From positions 4,293,001-4,357,000 of the forward strand of contig JARFJB010002009.1 of assembly GCA_036346205.1 (NCBI GenBank): a DNA stretch of 64,000 nt. Direction: 5' to 3'. The DNA comes from Vesta saturnalis (lineage: Eukaryota; Arthropoda; Insecta; Coleoptera; Lampyridae). A program made the position numbers and the translations under genes. Shown piece by piece: positions 34,641-47,567 of this stretch. The notes under the pieces were generated by a model, which worked only from the letters and a program-made list of their open reading frames with translations, was not told the DNA's origin and ran no database searches. The stretch's first letter is position 1; each line of letters begins with the position of its first letter.

Positions 34641-34859
34641 AGGTGGGTTTTCCCCATAAAATCCAAGATGGCGGATGGTGTCCGTCTACTACTTATAATA
34701 GTTGATGAATTCTAACAGCAATGAAGGACTATTCTGTAGAATACGTTTAGCAACACATTAACAAGAGGTCATTACATATTAACCATAAATAACAAAACTA
34801 CGTGCTAAAAATAAAAAATGGGGAGCAGCTGCATCCCCTGTTGGTACGCCGAAGGTTAA

Positions 34860-35570
34860 AATTAAATTTCAGATCTTGAATTTTGTGAAGTAAAGTTCGT
34901 CTTTTTTGTGTAAAATTGAAATGTAAAATGCTTTTCGAAACCAAAAAACCTTCGAATTTAATTTTTCTTAACCGGAATTCTTTTTTTGTGTACAATTATA
35001 GTTAAAAGTTAACAAAAATAACTAAAAATAATAATTGCCAATTTGTAAAAAAATATCATAATTTAAAATTTAAGCGGCTTGTTAAAGGTTCTGAATTAAG
35101 GAATAAACCGTAAGCAATTAAATTTTATATGAATTGTATATTCATATTTTATGTAGGTATTCGGGCTCATCAGAAATTGTTTTTTAATTGTTTAGGTACT
35201 TTTAGTAACTTAATTAATTGTTGATATTGTCATAATGAACTTATTCATGCATATTTTAAATAAATGAGAATTATTCAATTTAATTTAGTTAAATTTATAA
35301 CATTTTAAAAACGATATAAGTAAAAAAAATTGAAGTACCGCTTTGTAAATGATCGATGAGTCGATATTTGCCATTTATGTACCTACGTATTAACGTACTG
35401 TGTAGGTTTTAGTTCACCACCCGCGGGGTTATACACCACAAATTTCTTTTCGTCTTCGTCATATAGCATGTGCCAAAACGGCAAAGGCATGTTCAACCGT
35501 AGTGCTTGAATAAAAACGTTAATCCGATGTTGCAATTCTTTCATAATTTCAACTAGAACATTATGGGCCC
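34860..35570 (-). repeat. Dispersed repeat X, copy 2, with 72-codon ORF
   Basis: This inverted, diverged copy of 23,113-23,760 is truncated at the TTAA where piggyBac 2 sits. The minus ORF at 35,383-35,601 includes VEIMKELQHRINVFIQALRL and PFWHMLYDEDEKKFVVYNPA, and ends TQYVNT. The reading frame is cleaner than in copy 1. I do not recognise the protein. Confidence 0.65.
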
Positions 35571-35816
35571 AGACTATTGAACAGTCTGGAGGTATAAGCA
35601 AATAATAAATTACTAGCTAATAAGCATACTGAAGAAAGTATCAACCAACCTATATGGCACATGGTTCAAGCCCACCGAACCACGCACCGTGTAACTGGAG
35701 CTTAACCCGGCTTACATTATTTGAAGCGTAATTTGTTGAACCTTAATCTGGACTTTAAATTGGACGAAATTTTGCGTAGTAGTATAATGGACCATAATTA
35801 CAAACACTTATCTTTT

Positions 35817-35935
35817 AGGTTTATAAATCGTATATTTCGTATACAATACATTACGATGACAATTACAGCTATCGCCGTCATTATCACAATGTATAGACTG
35901 TATAATTTATATTGAAATATACGATTTGTAAACCT
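35817..35935. repeat. 119-bp hairpin with 22-bp inverted ends
   Basis: AGGTTTATAAATCGTATATT at 35,817 and the reverse complement of AATATACGATTTGTAAACCT ending at 35,935 match at 21 of 22 positions. The spacer is 75 bp. It is a MITE or hairpin RNA candidate, about 500 bp upstream of the WDR47 exon. Confidence 0.75.
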
Positions 35936-36399
35936 AACAGATTAGCCTGTTTTATGTTAGAATAAGCAAAAAAAAAACAATTTATATTTTAAACTAGATA
36001 TAAGAAGTAAACCTAATTTAAATACATTCATTCTATGTAACTTATTGTAATAAACAGAGCGTTACAGCTATCGACATTGTGCTATTTTGTATATTTTTGA
36101 GATTTAACGTTTCGGTATTGATCATGATGTTGACGAATTATAGTTATCTACTAATGGCTAATTATAATATTTTAATATTAATACTCGAGTCATCGTAGAA
36201 AGGACTAAATTATAATACGGCATACTTTTTGCTGTTTATACATTCATTTTCTATACTTTGGTCAGTAAAGAAAGCCGTGTTTATGAACGTTGGTTTTAAA
36301 CAAAGAAGCCGTATTTGCTTTTCTAGATTAGTTTCTTTTGTAATCATAAATTTTTATCATGCTGAGATGATACTACTGTATATGTAAGAGGTAACCTCT

Positions 36400-36449
36400 T
36401 TTTTCCCCATTTTAGAAATTTTTTTTTAATTATTTTTTTTAGTTTTCAG
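36400..36449 (+). promoter_or_regulatory. WDR47: Splice acceptor before the WDR47 start exon
   Basis: A long pyrimidine-rich tract, TTTTTCCCCATTTTAG and then a T-rich run ending AGTTTTCAG, precedes the coding start. The last AG at 36,448-36,449 is the best acceptor and lies 12 bases before the ATG, implying a 5'-UTR intron. An alternative AG lies at 36,441-36,442. Confidence 0.6.
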
Positions 36450-36461
36450 ATACGTTACGTG

Positions 36462-38029
36462 ATGCCGTCGGCTCGACTCACCCTCCGCGAGGAGGATGTA
36501 GTTCGGCTGGCTTTGGAATTTCTACATAATCGCGAGTTACACATCTCTCAACTAAGCCTCGAAAGAGAAACGGGTGTAATCAACGGCTGTTATTCCGACG
36601 ATCTTTTATTTCTTCGTCAACTTATATTAGATGGACAATGGGACGATGTTTTAGAATTTATACAACCTTTAGAAGCTTTACCAACGTTTGAGATGAGAAA
36701 ATTTACGTATGCAATATTAAAGCATAAATATGTAGAATTGTTATGCATCAAATCCGAAGCTAACGTGCAAGGAAGTAGCGTAGATAATGCAGTCGAAGAA
36801 GTTGTTAAAGTGCTAACTGAGTTGGAGAAATTTGCTCCAACAAAAGAAGATTATTCTAATATGTGTTTACTGTTAACTTTACCGAGACTTACGGATCATT
36901 TACAGTATAAAGACTGGAATCCGAGTAACGCAAGGGTTCAGTGTTTTAGGGAAGTTTATCCGCTAGCAGCCGAATTTCTTCCAGGCGATCGAAAGGTCGG
37001 AGGAGATCAATTAAACGCGCTCGCGAGCGCTAAAAATGATAGGTTAATTCAATTAATAATTAAAGGAATTTTATATGAATCGTGCGTTAATTATTGTCAA
37101 GCGAAGGCAACCGGAACTAAAGAATCTCAGACGCAAGAAATGAACTTTTCAAGGTTATTAGACGGAAGTGTAGGTTTTAGTGATTCAGATCTTAGTTTGT
37201 TATCGTGGTTACAAAGTATACCTTCGGAAACATTTTCAGTACCATTCGAACAACGTACTTTAAATGTAGACGTAGAAAGATTAGAAAGACCGTCTTTAGA
37301 AACTTCCTGGACCGAGCATATGTTAGTTACTCCCATTAAACCAAAGACCTTTCCTCATTCGGCAATGCCATTTACGAGACCGCGATCTGCTGCGGATATT
37401 ATGAGTAGATCTTTAATGCCGGCGTTAGATGGGTTGCCTTACGGTCTGGCGCACACCGGAGCCGTCACTCAGAACGGCAATTCAAGAATAATGGCTTTAA
37501 GCGCTTGCGATATAAACAGTAATAACTCAATGTCTCGCTCTAGTTTTGCCAGTTTTCACCTTACTGGCATGAAAAATAATAAATCCATGAATGCGTCCGT
37601 TGACCGGCTATTCGAAAACGAAAGTGACGTATTTTTAAGTAATAGCTACGCGGAATTTCAACAATTACCTGCAATTCAAGAGCAAACAAGTACACCTAAA
37701 TCGAGTAATTCTCATAATCAAGCACGCCCGAGATCAAAAAGTCCTGAACGTAAAGTGTCGTCGGCGTCAACTCCTGAACATAAAGGTAGAGAATCACCGG
37801 CGTCTGTTGGTACTGCACGATCATCTAGGAGAGATTCATTAAATGAACGTCCTATTACACAACCTGCGATATCAGCGAATACGGAAATTAATCTTGAATT
37901 TAGCGGTGATCTTTTAAAGGAGTTTCAGAAACAAAAACAAAAGCTTCAGGAAACTCTTGCGTTAAGGGAAAGAGAAAGAGAGGAACTTATACGCCAGTTA
38001 GCTCAAGATAACCGCAATGGAGAAGAAAG
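36462..38029 (+). CDS. WDR47: WDR47 (nemitin) homologue, N-terminal coding exon
   Basis: WDR47 is a microtubule-associated scaffold important in neurons and cilia. This exon encodes about 522 residues of the N-terminal part. LisH lies at roughly residues 9-41 (EEDVVRLALEFLHNRELHIS, then LERETGV) and CTLH at roughly 44-100 (DDLLFLRQLILDGQWDDVLE to KYVELLCI). Conserved blocks DYSNMCLLLTLPRLTDH, DWNPSNARVQCF and LPALDGL-type SLMPALDGLPYG follow, then a Ser-rich linker and a Glu/Gln/Arg coiled coil near 480-520 (LLKEFQKQKQKLQETLALRE). The ATG at 36,462 is chosen. The GTG just before it is not a usual eukaryotic start. The exon ends in phase 2 at AAG|GTAAGC. WD repeats, expected at the C-terminus, are not seen downstream. 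Confidence 0.93.
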
Positions 38030-38035
38030 GTAAGC
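38030..38035 (+). promoter_or_regulatory. WDR47: 5' splice donor GTAAGC of the WDR47 exon
   Basis: The coding frame would hit TAA at 38,031 within the donor. AAG|GTAAGC is close to consensus, and a family member should continue into the WD-repeat region. The apparent stop is therefore intronic. Confidence 0.85.
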
Positions 38036-38593
38036 GATTTTTATCTTATTATGATTTTCACATTACATTATTACAAATATCAATATGGTCCTAAAATGTT
38101 GTCGATTTAACGTGTTTGTACAGAGACGTTTTCGTTTGTCATTTAATTTTACATTCCGTCTTTAATCGTTCCACCATTCTCTCTCTTTACCCCAATTTAA
38201 TTATTCGTTCCTGGAGCTTGTAATTGTATTCTTCGACATAAAAAATTGTGGTGAAATATAGATTTGATATTTTTGTTTATTTTGATCATTATCGTATTAA
38301 TCCTAATGTACGTAATAATAATATTTACAATAATGGTGAGAATAGTAATAATCGGAATACGTGCAACTGTCACGATTGTTATACTCGTAATAACCCAAGT
38401 TTAATTTAATTAAATTGGGTTGCTGTTGCTTCGTAAAAGACTACGCTTTATTATCAAACGATGTTAGGAATAACTTAATAGTCTGTCAGTTACACAAAAC
38501 TAATTACATATCTAATGTACATGATTCATTCGATTACACATTAGTAGTCTTAAATAATGATAAATGAACTAAATTATATGTTGAAATATAGTT

Positions 38594-41500
38594 AACGCAT
38601 TATTAAAATCTAAACGTAGGATTGTAATGAACTAGAATATAAAAATAAGCGATGACTGTGATAGCGAACTAAATATTAGCGATAACCAGAAATTTAGCAA
38701 TTTAAAAGTTAAATCCAAACATATTTTAAATTATTATTTTTTATTTTGTTTTGTGAGAATCGTAATCATAAGCACAATTATAATCATAGTCTTAATCATC
38801 ATCAATCATAATCGTAATCACTACATGATGACAATCAGAATCAATCGTGATTACGATCATAATCACTATCATAATCATAATCACAATTATTACAATTAAA
38901 CTCACAATGATAATCATAATCGAAGTCAGAATCATAATCAACCATAATCACATTTTTAATCACAATCTTAATCACGATCATTATCATAATCACGATCATA
39001 ATTACAATCATAATCACAATTACAATGACAATCATAATCACAATTATTATTACAATCAAACTCACAATCGAAGTCAGCATCATAATCACAACCATAAAGA
39101 ACCATAATCACACATTTGATCACAGTTATAACCACAATCATAATCACAATCTATTATAGTCGCAATCGTAATTACAAATTATTATCATAGCTACAAGCAT
39201 AATAATAATCATAATCACAATTATTACAATCAAACTCATCATCATCACACTTTTAATTTTAATGCGTTATTAAAATCTAAACGAAAGATTGTAATGAACT
39301 AGAATATAAAAATAAGCGATGACTGTGATAGCGAACAAAATATTAGCGATAACCAGAGATTTAGCGATTTAAAAGTTAAATCCAAACATGTTTTAAATTA
39401 TTATTTTTTATTTTGTTTTGTGAGAATCATAATCACAATCATAATGACATTCATAATCACAACTGTAACACAACCATAATCCATCATAGTCATAAGCACA
39501 ATTATCATCATAGTCATAATCTTCATCAATCATAATCGTAGTCACTACCATACTCTCAACCATGATGACATTCAGAATCAATCGTGATTACGATCATAAT
39601 CACGATCATAATCACAATTATTACAATTAAACTCACAATGATAATCATAATCGAAGTCAGAATCATAATCAACCATAATCACATTTTTAATCACAATCTT
39701 AATCACGATCATTATCATAATCACGATAATAATTACAATCATAATCACAATTACAATGACAATTATTATTACAATCAAACTCACAATCGAAGTCAGAATC
39801 ATAATCACAACCATAATCACACTTAATCACAGTCATAACCACAATCATAATCACAACCGTTATCTATCATAATCGTAATTACAAATTACTATCATAGCTA
39901 CAAGCATAATAATAATCATCATAATCACAATTATTACAATCAAACTCACAATCGAAGTCAGAATCATAATCACAACCATAAAGAACCATAATCACACTTT
40001 TAATCACAGTCATAACCATAATAATAATCACAACCGTTATCTATCATAATCGCAATCGTAATTACAAATTACTATCATAATCGAAGTCAGAATCATAATC
40101 AACCATAATCACATTTTTAATCACAATCTTAATCACGATCATTATCATAATCACGATCATAATTACAATCATAATCACAATTACAATGACAATCATAATC
40201 ACAATTATTATTACAATCAAACTCACAATCGAAGTCAGCATCATAATCACAACCATAAAGAACCATAATCACACATTTAATCACAGTTATAACCACAATC
40301 ATAATCACAATCTATCATAGTCGCAATCGTAATTACAAATTATTATCATAGCTACAAGCATAATAATAATCATAATCACAATTATTACAATCAAACTCAT
40401 CATCATCACACTTTTAATTTTAATGCGTTATTAAAATCTAAACGAAAGATTGTAATGAACTAGAATATAAAAATAAGCGATGACTGTGATAGTGAACAAA
40501 ATATTAGCGATAACCAGAGATTTAGCGATTTAAAAGTTAAATCCAAACATGTTTTAAATTATTATTTTTTATTTTGTTTTGTGAGAATCATAATCACAAT
40601 CATAATGACATTCATAATCACAACTGTAACACAACCATAATCCATCATAGTCGTAAGCACAATTATCATCATAGTCATAATCTTCATCAATCATAATCGT
40701 AGTCACTACCATACTCTCAACCATGATGACATTCAGAATCAATCGTGATTACGATCATAATCACTATCATAATCACAATTATTACAATTAAACTCACAAT
40801 GATAATCATAATCGAAGTCAGAATCATAATCAACCATAATCACATTTTTAATCACAATCTTAATCACGATCATTATCATAATCACGATAATAATTACAAT
40901 CATAATCACAATTACAATGACAATTATTATTACAATCAAACTCACAATCGAAGTCAGAATCATAATCACAACCATAATCACACTTAATCACAGTCATAAC
41001 CACAATCATAATCACAACCGTTATCTATCATAATCGTAATTACAAATTACTATCATAGCTACAAGCATAATAATAATAATCATAATCACAATTATTACAA
41101 TCAAACTCACAATCGAAGTCAGAATCATAATCACAACCATAAAGAACCATAATCACACTTTTAATCACAGTCATAACCATAATAATAATCACAACCGTTA
41201 TCTATCATAATCGCAATCGTAATTACAAATTACTATCATAATCGAAGTCAGAATCATAATCAACCATAATCACATTTTAATCACAATCTTAATCACGATC
41301 ATTATCATAATCACGATCATAATTACAATCATAATCACAATTACAATGACAATCATAATCACAATTATTATTACAATCAAACTCACAATCGAAGTCAGCA
41401 TCATAATCACAACCATAAAGAACCATAATCACACATTTAATCACAGTTATAACCACAATCATAATCACAATCTATCATAGTCGCAATCGTAATTACAAAT

Positions 41501-44430
41501 TATTATCATAGCTACAAGCATAATAATAATCATAATCACAATTATTACAATCAAACTCATCATCATCACACTTTTAATTTTAATGCGTTATTAAAATCTA
41601 AACGAAGGATTGTAATGAACTAGAATATAAAAATAAGCGATGACTGTGATAGCGAACAAAATATTAGCGATAACCAGAGATTTAGCGATTTAAAAGTTAA
41701 ATCCAAACATGTTTTAAATTATTATTTTTTATTTTGTTTTGTGAGAATCATAATCACAATCATAATGACATTCATAATCACAACTGTAACACAACCATAA
41801 TCCATCATAGTCGTAAGCACAATTAACATCATAGTCATAATCTTCATCAATCATAATCGTAGTCACTACCATACTCTCAACCATGATGACATTCAGAATC
41901 AATCGTGATTACGATCATAATCACTATCATAATCACAATTATTACAATTAAACTCACAATGATAATCATAATCGAAGTCAGAATCATAATCAACCATAAT
42001 CACATTTTTAATCACAATCTTAATCACGATCATTATCATAATCACGATAATAATTACAATCATAATCACAATTACAATGACAATTATTATTACAATCAAA
42101 CTCACAATCGAAGTCAGAATCATAATCACAACCATAAAGAACCATAATCACACTTTTAATCACAGTCATAACCACAATAATAATCACAACCGTTATCTAT
42201 CATAATCGCAATCGTAATTACAAATTACTATCATAGCTACAAGCATAATAATAACCATAATCACAATTATTACAATCAAACACATCATCATTACACTTTT
42301 AATTTTAATGCATTATTAAAATCTAAACGAAGGATTGTAATGAACTAGAATATAAAAATAAGCGATGACTGTGATAGCGAACAAAATATTAGCGATAACC
42401 AGAAGTTTAGCGATTTAAAAGTTAAATCCAAACATGTTTTAAATTTTTGTTTGTTTTGTGAGAATCATAATCACAATCATAATGACATTCATAATCACAA
42501 TTATAACACAACCATAATCCATCATAATCATAAGCACAATTATAATCATAGTCATAATCATCATCAATCATAATCGTAATCACTACCATACTCTCAACCA
42601 TGATGACAATCAGAATCAATCGTGATTACGATCATAATCATAATCACAATTATTACAATTAAACTCACAATGATAATCATAATCGAAGTTAGAATCATAA
42701 TCAACCATAATCACATTTTTAATCACAATCTTAATCACGATCATTATCATAATCACGATAATAATTACAATCATAATCACAATTACAATGACAATCATAA
42801 TCACAGTTATTATTACGATCAAACTCACAATCGAAGGCAGAATTATAATCACAACCATAAAGAACCATAATCACACTTTTAATCACAGTCCTGACCACAA
42901 TAATAATCACAACCCTTATCTATCATAATCGCAATCGTAATTACAAATTACTATCATAGCTACAAGCATAATAATAATCATAATCACAATTATTGCAATC
43001 AAACTCATCATTATCACACTTTTAATTTTAATGCATTATTAAAATCTAAACGAAGGATTGTAATGAACTAGAATATAAAAATAAGCGATGACTGTGATAG
43101 CGAACAAAATATTAGCGATAACCAGAAATTTAGCGATTTAAAAGTTAAATCCAAACATGTTTTAAATTTTTGTTTGTTTTGTGAGAATCATAATCACAAT
43201 CATAATGACATTCATAATCACAACCATAATCCATCATAATCATAAGCACCATTATAATCATAGTCATAATCATCATCAATCATAATCGTAATCACTACCA
43301 TACTCTCAACCATGATGACAATCAGAATCAATCGTGATTACGATCATAATCACTATCATAATCATTATCACAATTATTACAATTAAACTCACAATGATAA
43401 TCATAATCGAAGTCAGAATCATAATCAACCATAATCACATTTTTAATCACAATCTTAATTACGATCATTATCATAATCACAATAATAATTACAATCATAA
43501 TCACAAATACAATGACAATCATAATCACAATTATTATTACAATCAAACTCACAATCGAAGTCAGAATCATAATTACAACCGTAAAGGACCATAATCACAC
43601 TTAATCACAGGCACAACCACAATCATAAGCACAACCGTTATCTATCATAGTCGCAATCGTAATTACAAATTACTATCATAGCTACAAGCATAATAATAAT
43701 CATAATCACAATTATTACAATCAAACTCATCATCATCACACGTTTAATTTTAATGCATTATTAAAATCTAAACGAAGGATTGTAATGAACTAGAATATAA
43801 AAATAAGCGATGACTGTGATAGCGAACAAAATATTAGCGATAACCAGAAGTTTAGCGATTTAAAAGTTAAATCCAAACATGTTTTAAATTTTTGTTTTGT
43901 TTTGTGAGTATCATAATCACAATCATAATGACATTCATAATCACAACTATAACGCAACCATAATCCATCATAACCATAAGCACAATTATAATCATAGTCA
44001 TAATCATCATCAATCATAATCGTAATCACTACCATACTCTCAACCATGATGACAATCAGAATCAATCGTGATTACGATCATAATCACTATCATAATCATA
44101 ATCACAATTATTACAATTAAACTCACAATGATAATCATAATCGAAGTCAGAATCATAATCAACCATAATCACATTTTTAATCACGATCATTATCATAATC
44201 ACGATAATAATTACAATCATAATCACAATTACAATGACAATCATAATCACAATTATTATTACAATCAAACTCACAATCGAAGTCAGAATCATAATCACAC
44301 TTTTAATCACAGTCATAATCACAACCGTTGTCTATCATAATCGCAATCGTAATTACAAATTACTATCATAGCTACAAGCATAATAATAATCATAATCACA
44401 ATTATTACAATCAAACTCATCATCACACTT
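38594..44430. repeat. Higher-order satellite in the WDR47 intron
   Basis: The base motif is a 6/12-mer of the form AATCATAATCAC. It is organised into larger units, each beginning with a conserved 150-180-bp non-satellite module (ATTATTAAAATCTAAACG, ATTGTAATGAACTAGAATAT, AAGCGATGACTGTGATAG and so on). The module starts near 38,594, 39,261, 40,422, 41,582, 42,307, 43,030 and 43,752, giving unit lengths of about 667, 1,161, 1,160, 725, 723 and 722 bp. The long units contain an extra ~433-bp internal duplication. The long ORFs of Ile/Val/Met or Asn/His on the two strands are artefacts of the motif. Confidence 0.95.
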
Positions 44431-44960
44431 TTAATTACAATCATAACCACAATTATAATCACAATCATAATCGCAATCATAACCACCATCATAACTATAA
44501 TCATAATCACAGCCATAACCAACCGTAATCACATTTTAATTACAATCATAATCACAATCATAACCAACACGATCACAATTATAATAAGTCATGATCACAA
44601 TCCTAATCACGAACACAATCATAATTGTAATCACAATCATATTCTAAAAGCATAATCACCATCATAGCTATTACACAATTGAGTTGTGTCCCTAGTTATG
44701 ATCAGGATCGTGATTATCATAGTAGTGATGACCAATGTATTAAGAATTCCAAGATTGGTTGGTAGGATCACAATCACGATCGCAGTCATGGTCATAATCA
44801 CGAGCACAAACATGATCACATTCAAAATTACGATAATAATCACGATTACAATCTCGATCACAATTACCATCAGAATTAGAATAACGATCACAATCACGAT
44901 AACGCTGACAATCATAATCATGGTCACAATCACGATATCGATCACTACTAATATACTTTA
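44431..44960. repeat. Degenerate tail of the AATCAN satellite
   Basis: The hexamer pattern continues (AATCATAACCACAATTATAA and similar), but the modular unit is lost and substitutions increase toward the LINE at about 44,960. Confidence 0.85.
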
Positions 44961-45165
44961 TTTGTTTGATTTACAAAACTTTTGCAAAATGCTTGCCTTT
45001 TACTATTTCCATTTGCCTTCTTTATTTACACTCTTTACAGTCTCTCCTTTCTTTACTTCACTTACGCTAACTTCTTCTCTCTTTTCTCTTCTCCCATTAA
45101 CTGTCTTCTTCTGTTCCATGTTTATTGCATCCACTCTCCTTCTCCTTTAATTCCCTGCATTATTG

Positions 45166-47055
45166 CTACATGTGCTTAATCGACTCTATTTCTTCTCCGC
45201 ACAGCCTACATTTTCTCTCTTCGTCCCTTTTCCAGTACCTGTTTCCCCTCTCTTCGTTTTCACATCTAAATATCGCTATCATTTTCTTTCTTTTCCTCCT
45301 CCCTTTCTCAATCAAATATCTCGGTGCCCCTTCTCCCTTAATGTTCCTATAGTTTACATTGTATTTTCCTTCTTTTACCTTCGACGGTCTTTCTACTTCT
45401 TCTTTTGCATGTCCGTTTCTTTCATAATATTCTTTCCTGGCTTCTTGTCCATATTTTATTCTTCCTTCTCTTATTTCTTTCCAGTATTCTTGTAGAATTT
45501 GACACTCCGTTCTTCTACACATTTCCTTCTCGTACTTTACTGCTCTATTTCCCGCCTCCGCCCTTATTTTCTCTACTTGCACCTCCTCTTTAATGATGTA
45601 TCCTGCTGTTTCTCTTTCCACTCCCAGTATCCACTTCCAGTATTTTCTTGCAGCTCTTCTATCTCTTTGTATTATTTCCACCCCCACACTTCCGCCCCGT
45701 ACAGTACCACGCTTTTTATCAGTTCCTCAAATAATAATTTTCTTTTCCTTATGTCTATTCCAAACAGTCTTTCCTCTAAACTCCACACTTCCCGATTAGT
45801 GTATTTCCTTTTCTCACTCGCTCTTTTATATGTTCCCCATCTTTATTGTCATATCTCATTGTGTATCCCAGGTATGTGAATTCCTTTACTTGCTGTATCT
45901 CCTCATCCCTCCATTTCTATTCCTCCTTTTTCCACTCCCTTTTCACCATACCATTACCTTAGTTTTACTCCTATTGACTTCCTTTTCAAATATCTGTTCA
46001 ACGTTTTTAACATTCCCTTCATTTCTTTTTCCTCCCTTACTAATAACACTATATCATCCGCGTATGCCAGCGTCCACACTTTTACGTTCCCCACCACCAG
46101 GCCTCCCTCGTGTTGTCCCCTTCATGTCTCCTCTAGGTCTCCAGTATATACCGCGAACCGGCTTGGCCTCAGTGGGCATCTTTGTCTCAATCCCTTCCTC
46201 GTTATAAATCCTTCACTCAGTTCCCCATTTACTTCTTTTTGTTCCTCATGAGCTCCCACAACTTTTGCCTATTCTCCCTATCGAATGCCACTGTTATGTC
46301 TACGAATACCGCTACCATTTTACCTCTTTTCTTTCGTAATTCCTTGTTTGCAATGTGCTTCAATATGTGTACGTTATCCGTCGTTCTTCCTCCTTTCCTG
46401 AATGCTGCCTGTCCATCTGGTAACAGCTTGGTTTCCTCCACCTCCTTTTTTAACCTTTCGTCCAGAATGTTCGTGTATATTTTGTAGGTCGTGTTTAGCA
46501 ATGTAATTCCTTTGTAATTAATTGTCTCCTTTTTTGTACACTGGGCAAATATGTCCTTCCTTCCACCTCTCCATATTTTGTTTATTATTTCTGTCATCCT
46601 TTTTGTCACCTTTTCTCCTCCGTATATCCACTCCTCACCTCTTGTATCTCATCTTCTGCCTCTTTCCCTTTTTTTACCTTCTTTATTGCCTCTCTTACTT
46701 CCACTTCTTTTATTCCTTCCTATTTTTCCCCTATCTCGTGTCTTTTGTTACTTTGTCTTCCTTTTCCGTCCCGTATTTGCTCTCCCTCCAGAGCGTCGTT
46801 GAAATACCTCTCCCATTCTTTTATTTGTATTCCCGTTTGTGTCGTTCTTCTCCGCTTTTCTTTCTTTAAAAAATTCCGTACGTCTTCTTCTGTTTTTATC
46901 TCCTTAACCTGCTCTTCCTGTTTCTTTTTGCTTTCTCCCTTTTTACTTTCGCATGTTTGCCTGTATATCTTTACTGCTTTTTTATATTCTTCTTTTTGTC
47001 CTTTACTTTTCTTCCTCCCGCTCTTCATTCCCTGTTCCTTATTTTTTTTGTACAC
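45166..47055 (-). pseudogene. LINE ORF2: linker, RT with YADD, CCHC tail
   Basis: In order on the minus strand: the linker at 46,720-47,055 (EEYKKAVKIYRQTCESKKGE, IKEWERYFNDALEG), RT fingers and motif A at 46,229-46,609 (NYKGITLLNTTYKIYTNILD, LPDGQAAFRKGGRTTDNV, VFVDITVAFD), motif B near 46,200 (KGLRQRCPLRPSRFAVYTGD) and motif C at 46,053-46,064 (TLAYADDIVLLVREEKEMKG, catalytic YADD kept). The C-terminal zinc-knuckle segment at 45,166-45,687 reads FRCENEERGNRYW and then CRLCGEEIESIKHM. Frameshifts separate the pieces. There is no endonuclease. Confidence 0.85.
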
Positions 47056-47092
47056 TCCTTCCTTGCCTTGTTAGATCGTGGACTATGTAAAT

Positions 47093-47567
47093 TCATGCGC
47101 CCCTCAGTTTTCCCTTCTCTGCCATAATCTCATGTTTCTCCTCCCATCTCTCCATTTGCACCACCACCATCTCATTTTCCTTCTCCTTGTTTATTACCAA
47201 CCCTTTTCTAACTTCTGCTCTTACATTCAGTTTATCTGCCATCATCCGTTGCAGCTCTTTCTGTGGCTCCTTGCATCTCCACCCCTTTATCACGATGTTT
47301 TTCTTCCTTTTCCTTCTCTCCTCATCGTCTACTTTTCTTTCTAATTTTTCTATTCTCTCTATCAATTCTTGTGTTTCCACCTTCCATTCCTTTTCCCTTT
47401 GTTCTTTCATTTCTTTGATGTCGTTCCTTAGGCCGTTCATATTTTCTTCCACCAGCTTCCTCATCTCACGGATTAACCGCTTTGTTTCCTCCATTTCTTT
47501 CTCTTCTTTCCTCTTTTCACTTTCCACTATTACGTTGTTACCACTCTTTCCTCCTCTACCTTTTTAA
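47093..47567 (-). pseudogene. LINE ORF1 (coiled coil plus RRM-like)
   Basis: This is a highly charged helix (KEEKEMEETKRLIREMRKLV, then ERIEKLERKVDDEERRKRKK) followed by KNIVIKGWRCKEP, the start of the RRM-like part of LINE ORF1 proteins. It ends KGKLRGA then a stop at 47,093. ORF1 proteins bind RNA in the retrotransposition particle. No clear ATG context could be fixed. Confidence 0.7.

Larger units (their letters stand above)
29399..34855 (-). mobile_element. piggyBac element 2, ~5.5 kb, large non-coding interior
   Basis: The left end CCTTCGGCGTACCA follows TTAA at 29,395-29,398. The right end TGGTACGCCGAAGG precedes TTAA at 34,856-34,859, giving perfect 14-bp inverted ends. Subterminal GTGCATCTGCACCCC and GGGGAGCAGCTGCATCCCC are also related. 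The transposase occupies the left 1.9 kb. The remaining 3.5 kb (31.3-34.8 kb) holds tandem repeats and unknown sequence, much longer than a normal piggyBac. Confidence 0.88.

Noticed and set aside
36459..36461. GTG as the start codon of the WDR47 exon
   Set aside because: An ATG follows immediately at 36,462, and GTG starts are not expected in animal nuclear genes.
37127..37336. Minus-strand 69-codon ORF inside the WDR47 exon
   Set aside because: No motif, and fully overlapped by conserved coding sequence on the + strand.
38841..44530. Long ORFs encoding poly-Ile/Val/Met or Asn/His-rich proteins on both strands
   Set aside because: They arise because the 6/12-bp satellite motif lacks stops in some frames. 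The same peptides recur with each satellite unit.
45001..47567. Many Phe/Leu/Ser-rich + strand ORFs resembling membrane proteins
   Set aside because: They are antisense readings of the GA-rich minus-strand LINE, whose RT and zinc-knuckle motifs are clear.
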